Source: Promineifilum sp019695075 (GTDB lineage Bacteria > Chloroflexota > Anaerolineae > Promineifilales > Promineifilaceae). From it: a stretch of 64,000 nt of DNA. Below, in pieces: positions 8,754-15,574 of this stretch (positions within the stretch are counted from its first letter, which is position 1; each line of letters begins with the position of its first letter). The notes below the pieces were generated by a model, which worked only from the letters and a program-made list of their open reading frames with translations, did no database searches and was not told the origin of the DNA. Position numbers and translations under genes: made by a program. The DNA lies in assembly GCA_026129185.1 (NCBI GenBank), contig JAHCIO010000009.1, forward strand, positions 1-64,000. Reading direction: 5' to 3'.

Positions 8754-9194
8754 TCAACCGTTCACTAACTCGCTTTCCGCCAGAGCTTTGTTGAGATAGC
8801 CCAGGGCCGCCACCAGTTGTTCGGTGGCTCCGCTGGGCAGAGTGCTGAGTCGCTTGTGAATGAAGTCCATGTGTGCGGCGCAGACCTGGTCGTGCAGCCG
8901 TTGGCCCTCGTCCGTCAGAAACAGACGTTGGATGCGCGCGTCGCGCTCGTGCGCGTGGCGCATCACGTAGCCGTCCGCCTCCAACCCTTGCAGCAGGCGG
9001 GTGATGTTGCTCTTGTCGCAGAACATCAGTTGGCTGAGGCGGCTGGGCGACAGGCCGGGGTTGCCGGCGATGTGATAGAGGGCGTAGTAGCGAGAAACCG
9101 ACAGACCATAGCGCTCGAAGAGCGCCCGATCACCAAAATCCAGCAGCAGGAAGGATTCCTTGATCAAATCGTACAGATGCTCCCGACTGGTCAT
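8754..9194 (-). CDS. MarR-family transcriptional regulator
   Basis: Winged-helix dimeric regulator, 146 aa from the ATG at 9194 (MTSREHLYDL), usual MarR length. The recognition part reads LSPSRLSQLMFCDKSNITRLLQGLEADG, followed by the wing RHAHERDARIQRLFLTDEG. An upstream TTG at 9245 in frame would add 17 residues and lacks support. A perfect 7-bp inverted repeat lies 41 bp upstream, suggesting autoregulation. The ligand and other targets are unknown. It lies between the acyltransferase and the sugar-uptake operon, all on the minus strand. Confidence 0.88.
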   Translation of the reverse strand: MTSREHLYDLIKESFLLLDFGDRALFERYGLSVSRYYALYHIAGNPGLSPSRLSQLMFCDKSNITRLLQGLEADGYVMRHAHERDARIQRLFLTDEGQRLHDQVCAAHMDFIHKRLSTLPSGATEQLVAALGYLNKALAESELVNG

Positions 9195-9234
9195 AGCTTG
9201 CCTGGTGTGGTGCGTTGCGCAAATGACAAGCGGT

Positions 9235-9251
9235 TGACAGTGCAACTGTCA
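9235..9251. promoter_or_regulatory. candidate MarR operator
   Basis: Perfect palindrome TGACAGT-GCA-ACTGTCA, 41-57 bp upstream of the marR start codon. Size and position fit a MarR-dimer site for autorepression. Binding is inferred. Confidence 0.5.
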
Positions 9252-9344
9252 CCGCGATTACTCTAGCATATGGCCCAATAGGTGTCAACGCTGCGACGGG
9301 GAATATACCCACAAATAGACCCCTCCAGACCGGACGGCACATTC

Positions 9345-10067
9345 CTAGGCATCGCGGTAAGGCCCGCGGTTCTCCGGCGGCAACAGCGCGGCCATGTGGC
9401 GCATCATCTCGTGGCCGAGGGCATCCAGCTGCTCGCGCCGCTCGGCCTTGGGCAGCGCCTCATCGATGGTCAGCGGGCCGAAGACCGGGCCGATGATCAA
9501 CCGCACCGGCGTCCGGCGCAGGCGGCGGGCGTTCATCAGGATGTGCTCTGTGCCCAGGCAGGCCGTTGGCAGCACCGGCGCGCCGCTGCGCACGGCCAGG
9601 TAGGCCGCGCCCGGCCGCGGGCTGATGAGCTGGGCGTCCAGCCGCGAACGGGGGCCGTGGGCATCGGTGGTCAGGTCGCCGGCCAGTGTTAGGTGGCGCA
9701 GCGAGTCATCGACGCCTCCCTCCGGCATGACGCCGACCACGCCGCCGGCCGCCAGCCAGTCGAGCGCTCGCCGCAACGCGGCCCGATCCGGCTGCCCGCG
9801 CCAGATGGGGATGATGTTGAACAGGGGGAAAAGCGCCCGGAGGATGGCGTTGGCCTGCAGCTCCGTCGCCCCCAGCCAGGTGACGCGGTCGCCGTAGGGC
9901 AGAAAGCACATCAGCAGCGGCGCTTCGAAGAGGCTGAAGTGGTTGCCGATGACGACCAGCGGCCCGCCCGGCGGCACATGCTCGCGCCCCTCGATCTCCA
10001 GCCGCAGGGCCAGGCGAAAGAGCAACCGCGCGAAGCCGCGGATCAGGGCGCGGAGGAGTGCGTCCAT
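9345..10067 (-). CDS. PlsC-like lysophospholipid acyltransferase
   Basis: Glycerolipid acyltransferase family, 240 aa from the ATG at 10067 (MDALLRALI). An amphipathic or membrane N-terminus precedes motif I, which reads NHFSLFEAP. The usual HX4D appears as HX4E, with Glu in the position normally held by Asp. The second block VMPEGGVDD corresponds to the EGTR-type phosphate-binding motif. Probable role: acylation of 1-acyl-glycerol-3-phosphate or a related acceptor at the membrane. Neither the acceptor nor the effect of the Asp-to-Glu change can be told from sequence. It lies downstream of pheT and may be read through from pheST, although a GC-rich hairpin lies between. Confidence 0.8.
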   Translation of the reverse strand: MDALLRALIRGFARLLFRLALRLEIEGREHVPPGGPLVVIGNHFSLFEAPLLMCFLPYGDRVTWLGATELQANAILRALFPLFNIIPIWRGQPDRAALRRALDWLAAGGVVGVMPEGGVDDSLRHLTLAGDLTTDAHGPRSRLDAQLISPRPGAAYLAVRSGAPVLPTACLGTEHILMNARRLRRTPVRLIIGPVFGPLTIDEALPKAERREQLDALGHEMMRHMAALLPPENRGPYRDA

Positions 10068-10098
10068 ATAGGGTCCGTTGTGCCTGTGGGCTAGGGCA

Positions 10099-10160
10099 GG
10101 GGAGCGGGGGAGCAGGGGTGTAGGGGGGAGCACCCCCGCGCCCCTGCTCCCCCGCTCCCC
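10099..10160. repeat. GC-rich inverted repeat (family B) between pheT and acyltransferase
   Basis: Perfect 20-bp arms made of GGGGAGCGGGGGAGCAGGGG and its complement, enclosing a 22-nt loop. Related text repeats at 12790-12882 between pheS and pheT. There is no U-tract, so it is not a typical intrinsic terminator. Confidence 0.85.
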
Positions 10161-10170
10161 CGCGCTTCCA

Positions 10171-12777
10171 CTAGCCGCGCAGCGTTGCCCCCAGCTGCTG
10201 CTCCAGCAGCCGCAGGATGCGCCCGCGCTGGCGGGAGACATCGGCGTCGGTCAGCGTCTTGTCCGGGGCCTGGAAGGTCAGATGATAGGCCAGGCTCTTC
10301 TTGCCTCCTGGCAACTGGCTGCCCGCGTAGACATCGAAGAGGGCCACGTCGCGCAGCAGCGCCCCACCGGCCGCCCGCAGCGCCGCCTCGACCGCGGACG
10401 CGGGCAGCGAAGCATCGACGACGAGGGCCAGGTCTTCGCGCACGGGCGGGTAGGCCGGCAGCGCCGTGTAGCGGTAGCTGTCGGGGATGAGCGGCAGCAG
10501 CGCTTGCAGGTCGATGTCGGCGGCCAGCACGGCCTGGTCGCGCTCGGCGCGCACGTCGAAGCCTTTGACCACGCCGGGGTGCAGTTCCCCCATCGCGCCG
10601 ATCACCTGCTGGCCAACGAGCAGGCGGGCGCAGCGGCCGGGCCGGTAACTGGGGTGGGCTGCCGCCTCAACCGTGACAGGCACGTGCAGCGTGGCGAAGA
10701 GGGCGTCGAGGATGCCCTTCAGATCGTAGAAGTCGAACGAGGCCGGCGCGCCGTCGGTCCAGTCCTCCACCTGTCGCCGGCCGGTCATGACGATGGCCAG
10801 CCGCGGCAACTCATCGGGCAGCGGCCCGTCCTCGCTGCCCAGGTAGATCGCGCCGATCTCGAACAGGGCGATGCGCGGCGCGTGGCGGCTGTTGGCCGCG
10901 GCCACCTCTAGCACCGACGATAGGACGCTGTGGCGCATGGCGTAGCGGTCGGGCGCGGGCGGGTTGCTCAGGGTGACGTAGGGCCGGTCGTCGGGCTGGC
11001 CCACGGGTAGCAGGCGCGCCTCGCGGGCGGCCGAAGTCAGCCGGTAAGTCCAGACCTCCTGTAAGCCCAATTGCGCCAGCAGATCGCGCAGCCGCTCCTC
11101 GCGCTCCAGGGCCACGTTGCGCCGCTGTGGCGGCAGCGTGTCAGCCAGCAGCGTCGAGGGGATGCGGTCGTAGCCATAGAGACGGCAGACCTCCTCGACG
11201 AGGTCGTGCGGCCCCTCGATGTCCAGGCGGTGGTCGGGCGCAGTGACGCGCAACCGCTCGCCGGCCGGCTCGACGACGAACTCCAACCGCCGCAGCAGTG
11301 CGGCGATCTCTCCGGCCGGCAGATCCAGCCCGCTGAGCTTGCGCGCATAGACCGGGTCGAGGTCGATGACGACCGGCGGGGCGGGGTCGGGGTAGGTATC
11401 GACGATGCCCGGCGCGATCGTGCCGCCGGCCAACAGACGCAGCAGTTCGGCGGCGCGCTTGGCCCCCAGCAGGGCCAGACTGGGCGGCACGCCGCGGCTG
11501 AAGCGATAGGCCGCCTCGGTGTGCAAATCCAGTGCGTTGGCGCTGCGGCGGATGTTGATGAAGTCCCACGACGCCGCTTCCAGGAGGACGTTGGTCGTCG
11601 TCGGGCCGATCTCGCTCTCGCGGCCGCCCATGATGCCGCCGATGGACAGGTTGCCGGCCGGGTCGGTGACGAGGATGGTGTATGGCTCCAGCTTGCGCTC
11701 CGCGCCGTCGAGCGTCGTGATCGTCTCGCCGGGGTGGGGCAGGCGGGTGTGGATACGCACCGGGCCGTCGGGGGCGTAGCCGTCGGCGCGGCGGCGCAGC
11801 ACGTCGTAGTCGAAGGTGTGGTTGGGCTGGCCAACTTCGAGCATGACGTAGTTACTGATGTCGACGACGACGTTGATGGGCCGCTGCCCGGCCAGCCGCA
11901 GGCGGTGCTGCATCCAGTAGGGGCTGGCGATTTGCTGCACGCCTTCGATGAGCAGGGCGACGAAGCGCGGGTTCAGGTCGGGCCGGTCGGTGGTGATGAC
12001 GACGCGCTGGTCGATGGGCGGGCGGCCGGCGCCGGCCGCGGCGGTGACCACGTCGAAGCTGGGCAGGCGCAGCGGTTTCGCGGTCAGCGCCGCCAGTTCG
12101 CGGGCCACGCCGATGATCGACGTGGCCCGGGCAGTGTTGGGCAGGATGGCGATTTCCAGAACGGCGTCACCGAGCACGTCTTGCAGCGGCGTGCCGGGCG
12201 TGTAGGGGCGGGTCTCAGACCCGCCCCTACCCAGTGGCGTGTCGGGCGTGTAGGGGCGGGTCTCAGACCCGCCCCTACCATAATCGCGGCCGTCGATCAG
12301 GATGATGCCCTCATGCTCCTCGCTGATGCCCAACTCCTTCTCGGAGCAGAGCATGGAGTCGTTGTAGATGCCGCGCAACGGCCGGCCCTTCAGTTTGGCC
12401 TTGACGCGGCCATCCTTGTGGCCGTCGTAGAGGGTGGCCCCCTCCAGCGCGTAGGGGGCGAAGAGGCGCAGTTCGGTCAGGTCGCCGCGGCCGACGTAGG
12501 CGAACAGGTTCGGTGCGCCGGTGACGGCCACCTTCGGCTCGGCCGCGCCGTAATCGACCGTCGCCAGCACCAGCCGGTCGGCGTCGGGATGCTGCTCGAC
12601 GCGCAACACCTGGGCCAGGACGATGCGCTCGCGGTCCCATTCCAGTTCCGCGCCAGGCAGACCCAGGTATTCGACACTCTCGACCTCCAGGCCGGCGTTG
12701 GTCAATATTTCCGCGACTTCGGCCACGGACAGGTCGATGTCAACGTATTCTCTTAGCCACGATAGCGGTACGCGCAT
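10171..12777 (-). CDS. pheT: phenylalanyl-tRNA synthetase beta subunit
   Basis: Beta subunit of the (alpha-beta)2 PheRS, 868 aa. Domains in order: N-terminal helix (PLSWLREYV), EMAP/OB tRNA-binding domain (about 40-150, with TDAD-type residues near the end), B3/B4 editing region, B5 (about 455-525), catalytic-like core, and C-terminal FDX-ACB anticodon-binding domain (YPPVREDLALV to the end). Between the OB domain and the next strand, residues about 167-195 consist of two 16-residue repeats (GRGGSETRPYTPDTPL and a copy with G for D) encoded by two in-frame copies of the family A palindrome. Relatives have only a few residues in this linker. The gene is otherwise intact and expected to be functional. 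It is co-transcribed with pheS and controlled by the upstream attenuator. Confidence 0.95.
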   Translation of the reverse strand: MRVPLSWLREYVDIDLSVAEVAEILTNAGLEVESVEYLGLPGAELEWDRERIVLAQVLRVEQHPDADRLVLATVDYGAAEPKVAVTGAPNLFAYVGRGDLTELRLFAPYALEGATLYDGHKDGRVKAKLKGRPLRGIYNDSMLCSEKELGISEEHEGIILIDGRDYGRGGSETRPYTPDTPLGRGGSETRPYTPGTPLQDVLGDAVLEIAILPNTARATSIIGVARELAALTAKPLRLPSFDVVTAAAGAGRPPIDQRVVITTDRPDLNPRFVALLIEGVQQIASPYWMQHRLRLAGQRPINVVVDISNYVMLEVGQPNHTFDYDVLRRRADGYAPDGPVRIHTRLPHPGETITTLDGAERKLEPYTILVTDPAGNLSIGGIMGGRESEIGPTTTNVLLEAASWDFINIRRSANALDLHTEAAYRFSRGVPPSLALLGAKRAAELLRLLAGGTIAPGIVDTYPDPAPPVVIDLDPVYARKLSGLDLPAGEIAALLRRLEFVVEPAGERLRVTAPDHRLDIEGPHDLVEEVCRLYGYDRIPSTLLADTLPPQRRNVALEREERLRDLLAQLGLQEVWTYRLTSAAREARLLPVGQPDDRPYVTLSNPPAPDRYAMRHSVLSSVLEVAAANSRHAPRIALFEIGAIYLGSEDGPLPDELPRLAIVMTGRRQVEDWTDGAPASFDFYDLKGILDALFATLHVPVTVEAAAHPSYRPGRCARLLVGQQVIGAMGELHPGVVKGFDVRAERDQAVLAADIDLQALLPLIPDSYRYTALPAYPPVREDLALVVDASLPASAVEAALRAAGGALLRDVALFDVYAGSQLPGGKKSLAYHLTFQAPDKTLTDADVSRQRGRILRLLEQQLGATLRG
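12202..12278. repeat. two palindromes as a 48-bp tandem duplication inside pheT
   Basis: Family A palindromes at 12202-12230 and 12250-12278, starting 48 bp apart and preceded by near-identical spacer text (GTGCCGGGCGT / GTGTCGGGCGT). The 48-bp period is a multiple of three, so the pheT frame stays open and gains two 16-residue repeats. Confidence 0.92.
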
Positions 12778-12789
12778 GTTGTCTCCAGA

Positions 12790-12882
12790 AAAATGCCGGC
12801 GTGCGGGGGAGCCGGCGTGCGGGGGGGCGGGGCTGCTCTCTTTCTCCCCTGCTCCCCCGCTCCCCTGCTCCCCCGCTTTCCT
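12790..12882. repeat. GC-rich low-complexity repeat between pheS and pheT
   Basis: Tandem text of the type GTGCGGGGGAGCCGGC followed by CTGCTCCCCCGCTCCC repeated twice. It belongs with the repeat at 10099-10160. The pheS stop codon directly adjoins it. Confidence 0.75.
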
Positions 12883-13908
12883 CTAAAACTGTTCAAGGAA
12901 GCGCAAATCGTTCGCCCAGAACTGGCGGATGTCGTCGATGCCGTACTTCAGCATGGCGATTCGCTCCGGCCCCATGCCGGCGGCGAAGCCGAAGTACCGC
13001 TCCGGGTCATAGCCGCCGTTGCGTAGCACGACCGGGTGAACCATACCGCAGCCCAGAATCTCCAGCCAGCCGGTGTACTTGCAGATGGAGCAGCCCGCGC
13101 CGTTGCACAGGATGCAACTGATGTCCATCTCCGCGCTCGGCTCGGTGAAGGGGAAGTAGCTGGCGCGGAAGCGCGTCTGCCGGTCGGCCCCGAACAGGCG
13201 GCGGGCGAAGTCGGTCAGCGTGCCCTTCAGGTCGGCGAAGGAGATGTCGTCGCCGACGGCCAGCAGTTCGACCTGGGTGAACTGCATCTCGCTGCGGGCG
13301 GTCACCTGCTCGTTGCGGTAGCACATGCCCGGCAGGACGACGCGGATGGGGTCGGGGTAGTACTCGCGCATGGCGCGGATCTGGCCGGCGCTGGTGTGGG
13401 TGCGCAAGATGACGCCCGGCGTGGTCGTATAGAAGCTGTCCTGCATCTCCCGCGCCGGGTGGTGGGGCGGAAAGTTGAGCAGCTCGAAGTTCATCTCGTC
13501 CGTCTCGACGTCGGGACTGCGGTAGACCTGGAAGCCCATGTCGCCGAAGATGCGGTAGATGTCGCGCAACGTGCGCGTGGTGATGTGCAGGCGGCCGTGG
13601 GCCGGGCGGCGGCCGGGCAGGGTCACGTCCAGCGCCCCGGCGGCCATCTGCGCTTCCAGCGCCGCGGCTTCGGCCTCGGCCAGGCGCTGGTCGTAGTCGG
13701 CCTCCAGGTGGGCCTTGATCTCGTTGAGACGCCGGCCGAAGGCGGGCCGCTCCTCGGCGCTGAGCGCGCCCAGGTTGCGGGTCAGCAGGTAGATGCTGCC
13801 CTTCTTGCCCAGCGTGTCGCGGTGCCAGGCGGCCAGCGCCTCGCGCCCCTCGGACGCCGCCAGCGCCGCGGTGGCCTGCCGGTAGTGTTGTTCTAGTTCT
13901 TCGAGCAT
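12883..13908 (-). CDS. pheS: phenylalanyl-tRNA synthetase alpha subunit
   Basis: Catalytic alpha subunit of PheRS, 341 aa from the ATG at 13908 (MLEELEQHYRQ), which has a GGAGAG ribosome site; the longer in-frame reading is not needed. An N-terminal coiled coil (about 1-90) is followed by the class II core: motif 2 GMCYRNEQVTARSEMQFTQ and motif 3 AAGMGPERIAML. A Cys cluster (CILCNGAGCSICKYTGW, about 275-292) has the CxxC-x4-CxxC spacing of metal-binding PheS variants. It charges tRNA-Phe together with PheT and is the first structural gene after the phenylalanine attenuator. Confidence 0.95.
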   Translation of the reverse strand: MLEELEQHYRQATAALAASEGREALAAWHRDTLGKKGSIYLLTRNLGALSAEERPAFGRRLNEIKAHLEADYDQRLAEAEAAALEAQMAAGALDVTLPGRRPAHGRLHITTRTLRDIYRIFGDMGFQVYRSPDVETDEMNFELLNFPPHHPAREMQDSFYTTTPGVILRTHTSAGQIRAMREYYPDPIRVVLPGMCYRNEQVTARSEMQFTQVELLAVGDDISFADLKGTLTDFARRLFGADRQTRFRASYFPFTEPSAEMDISCILCNGAGCSICKYTGWLEILGCGMVHPVVLRNGGYDPERYFGFAAGMGPERIAMLKYGIDDIRQFWANDLRFLEQF

Positions 13909-13953
13909 GGAACTCTCCGGAAAGTTTATCCGCAGATTGGGCAGACGCAGGAG

Positions 13954-14052
13954 GCTCACGCAAAGGCGCGAAGGGGCAAAGGCGCTAAGGAAGAAAAGAA
14001 GCCCCGTATTTCTTCCTTGGCGTCTTTGCTTTCTTTGCGCCTCTGCGTGAGC
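13954..14052. repeat. long inverted repeat, CGCAAAG family (family C)
   Basis: Arms begin GCTCACGCAAAGGCG and end GCGCCTCTGCGTGAGC, with an A/G-rich left half and T/C-rich right half able to form a long imperfect hairpin. Related elements: 20917-21024, 31456-31546, 32558-32648, 39377-39531, 49964-50040, 61727-61872, 62547-62622. Here it lies in the pheS 5' leader between the attenuator and the start codon. Confidence 0.85.
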
Positions 14053-14091
14053 TTGTCTGCCAACCTGTTAACCGTTTTCCCTTCGCCAACA

Positions 14092-14119
14092 AAAAAGACG
14101 CGGCCCGCGCCGCGTCTTT
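14092..14119 (-). terminator. attenuator terminator of pheST
   Basis: Minus-strand hairpin AAAGACGCGGC / GCCGCGTCTTT with loop GCGG and a run of six T at the end. Its 5' arm and loop (CGCGGCGCGGG, complement of 14104-14114) is exactly complementary over 11 nt to CCCGCGCCGCG in the leader ORF (complement of 14172-14182), so an antiterminator is possible. Confidence 0.88.
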
Positions 14120-14144
14120 CGGTCTTCTCTGTCGCGTGCCTTGC

Positions 14145-14234
14145 TCAGGCGGAACAGAGCGTCTCGGCCGTCGCGGCGCGGGACGTGTTCGCAAAAGCAA
14201 AGCTAAAAAACGAACCCGAACGATGAACGTTCAT
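14145..14234 (-). CDS. phenylalanine leader peptide (pheST attenuator)
   Basis: A 29-codon ORF, too short for standard gene calling. It begins MNVHRSGSFFSFAFANTS, with four Phe codons at positions 9, 10, 12 and 14, and ends with TGA 26 nt before the terminator hairpin. The antiterminator strand (codons 18-21) lies just downstream of the Phe codons. A ribosome stalled for Phe-tRNA would leave it free to pair with the terminator arm. A ribosome reaching the stop would cover it and allow termination. The ATG lies 7 nt after the -10 box of a strong promoter and has no Shine-Dalgarno, so the transcript is probably leaderless. E. coli pheM is the functional analogue; no sequence similarity is claimed. 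Confidence 0.85.
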   Translation of the reverse strand: MNVHRSGSFFSFAFANTSRAATAETLCSA

Positions 14235-14241
14235 GGTCGGC

Positions 14242-14270
14242 ATAGTAGCATCGTGCCCGGCGCTTGTCAA
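14242..14270 (-). promoter_or_regulatory. promoter of the pheST attenuator
   Basis: Perfect -35 TTGACA, 17-bp spacer, -10 TACTAT on the minus strand. The leader-peptide ATG is 7 nt after the -10 box, so transcription should start at or next to the start codon. Confidence 0.82.
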
Positions 14271-14293
14271 GGACGCGCGCAAGCTCGACCCCG

Positions 14294-14426
14294 TGGCGCG
14301 ATTCTCCAGAATCGCACGCCCATACTGGGGCAGAACGCGATTCGGGAGAATCGCGCCACATCCAGGAACGCGATTCGGGAGAATCGCGCCACATCCAGGA
14401 ACGCGATTCGGGAGAATCGCGCCACA
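14294..14426. repeat. 33-bp tandem repeats with internal palindrome
   Basis: Three copies starting at 14334, 14367 and 14400 of a 33-bp unit made of the palindrome GCGATTC-GGGA-GAATCGC plus the spacer GCCACATCCAGGAAC. The last is truncated. A diverged palindrome (GCGATTC-TCCA-GAATCGC) at about 14297-14314 precedes them. They lie between the pheST promoter and a small broken gene. Confidence 0.88.
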
Positions 14427-14435
14427 CCCGCCGGC

Positions 14436-14733
14436 TCAATAGCTCAGCCGATAGTCGCGCACGCTGTAGTCCTGCAGCGCCGGCACCCACTGCTGGAAGA
14501 CGAAATCGAGATGAGCCGGGTGAGTGTCGAATTGTTGCCGGGCCTGCTCATCACGAAAGCGAATGCGCACATACCAGGCGTATGGCTCGTCGGCCGCCGC
14601 GGCTATGCCGAACGACACCGTCTCGACGCCCGGGATGGCCGACAGGGCGTCCCGCTTCGGCCACGGCGTCGCGTTGGGTCAGAGTCAGGTCGGCCCGTGG
14701 AATAGCCAGAATGATTCGCTCGATTGTCGTCAT
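14436..14733 (-). pseudogene. Dabb-type small alpha/beta-barrel protein, frameshifted
   Basis: The N-terminal part, from the ATG at 14733, reads MTTIERIILAIPRADLTLTQ. The C-terminal part, in the +1 frame from about 14651, reads DALSAIPGVETVSFG and then WYVRIRFRDEQARQQ, THPAHLDFVFQQWVPAL and VRDYRLSY, matching the stress-responsive Dabb family (about 97 aa, HPAH motif). A single-base indel near GCGGGACGCC (about 14652) breaks the frame. A sequencing or assembly error is the alternative to a real pseudogene. Dabb proteins are small dimeric barrels of mostly unknown function. Confidence 0.7.
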
Positions 14734-14791
14734 GGGCTAACTCCATTGTCGTACCCTGCATCGATGAGCAAAGAGGATAATTCGATCATGG

Positions 14792-15574
14792 TTAGCGCGT
14801 GAAACCGCGCGCCTGCCAGGCGGCATAGAGCAGGATCGACCCGGCCACGGCGGCATTGAGTGACTCCACCCGGCCGCGCATGGGCAGCCGCACCAGGAAG
14901 TCGCAGCGGTCGCGCACCAGCCGGCGCAGCCCTTCGCCCTCGTGGCCGACGACGATGCCCAGCGCCCGGTCGAGATCGACCCGGCCCAACTCCTCGGCCG
15001 TGTCGTCCAGGTCCATGCCCGCCAGCCAGACGCCGGCGTCCTTCAGGCGGCGCATGGTTTCGGCCAGGTTGGTCACTTTGGCGATGAGCAGATGCTCGGT
15101 GGCCCCGGCGGCGAACTGGACGACCGAGGGGGTGATCTCCGGAGCGCGGCGGTCTTGCAGGATGACGCCGTGGACGCCGCAGGCTTCGGCCGTGCGCAGC
15201 AGCGCGCCGATGTTCTGCGGCCCGTGCAGCAGGTCGAGCAGCAGCAACAGCGGCCGCTCGCCGCGCCGCTCGGCCAGGCCCAGCATCTCGTCCGGCTCGG
15301 CGTAGGGGTAGGGGCCGGCCTCCAGCAAGACGCCCTGGTGCTTGGCGTCGGCGGCGTGGCGCTGGGCCAGCTGGTCGAGGGCGCGCTTGTCGAGCGTCGT
15401 CACCGGCACACCGGCGGCCTGGGCCGCGGCCAGGATGGGCTGAAGCTCGCGGTCGGCCCGGCCACGCTGGCTCTCAATGTAGAGGCGCTGCATGACCCGC
15501 CGTTGGGCGCGCAGCGCCTCCAGCACCGGGTGGCGGCGGACAAGGGCCTCAGCCGAGCTTCCAGGTGGTGCCAT
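14792..15574 (-). CDS. rlmB: 23S rRNA 2'-O-methyltransferase, RlmB/TrmH family
   Basis: SPOUT-class RNA ribose methyltransferase, 260 aa. The N-terminal substrate-binding domain starts RRHPVLEALRAQRRV. The catalytic knot has the three family motifs: DLLHGPQNIGALLRTAEA (motif 1), GIVVGHEGEGLRRLV (motif 2) and LPMRGRVESLNAAVA (motif 3). It presumably methylates a 23S rRNA guanosine. The ATG overlaps the end of cysS by 26 nt on the same strand, an arrangement (cysS-rlmB) also known in Firmicutes, so the two are probably one operon. Confidence 0.93.
   Translation of the reverse strand: MAPPGSSAEALVRRHPVLEALRAQRRVMQRLYIESQRGRADRELQPILAAAQAAGVPVTTLDKRALDQLAQRHAADAKHQGVLLEAGPYPYAEPDEMLGLAERRGERPLLLLLDLLHGPQNIGALLRTAEACGVHGVILQDRRAPEITPSVVQFAAGATEHLLIAKVTNLAETMRRLKDAGVWLAGMDLDDTAEELGRVDLDRALGIVVGHEGEGLRRLVRDRCDFLVRLPMRGRVESLNAAVAGSILLYAAWQARGFTR

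Noticed and set aside
14121..14235. T-box riboswitch upstream of pheS
   Set aside because: No GGTGG-ACCGCG T-box sequence is present; the leader-peptide mechanism explains the terminator and complementary segment.
14294..14426. Possible CRISPR array
   Set aside because: Only three units, identical spacers, and no cas genes anywhere in the window.
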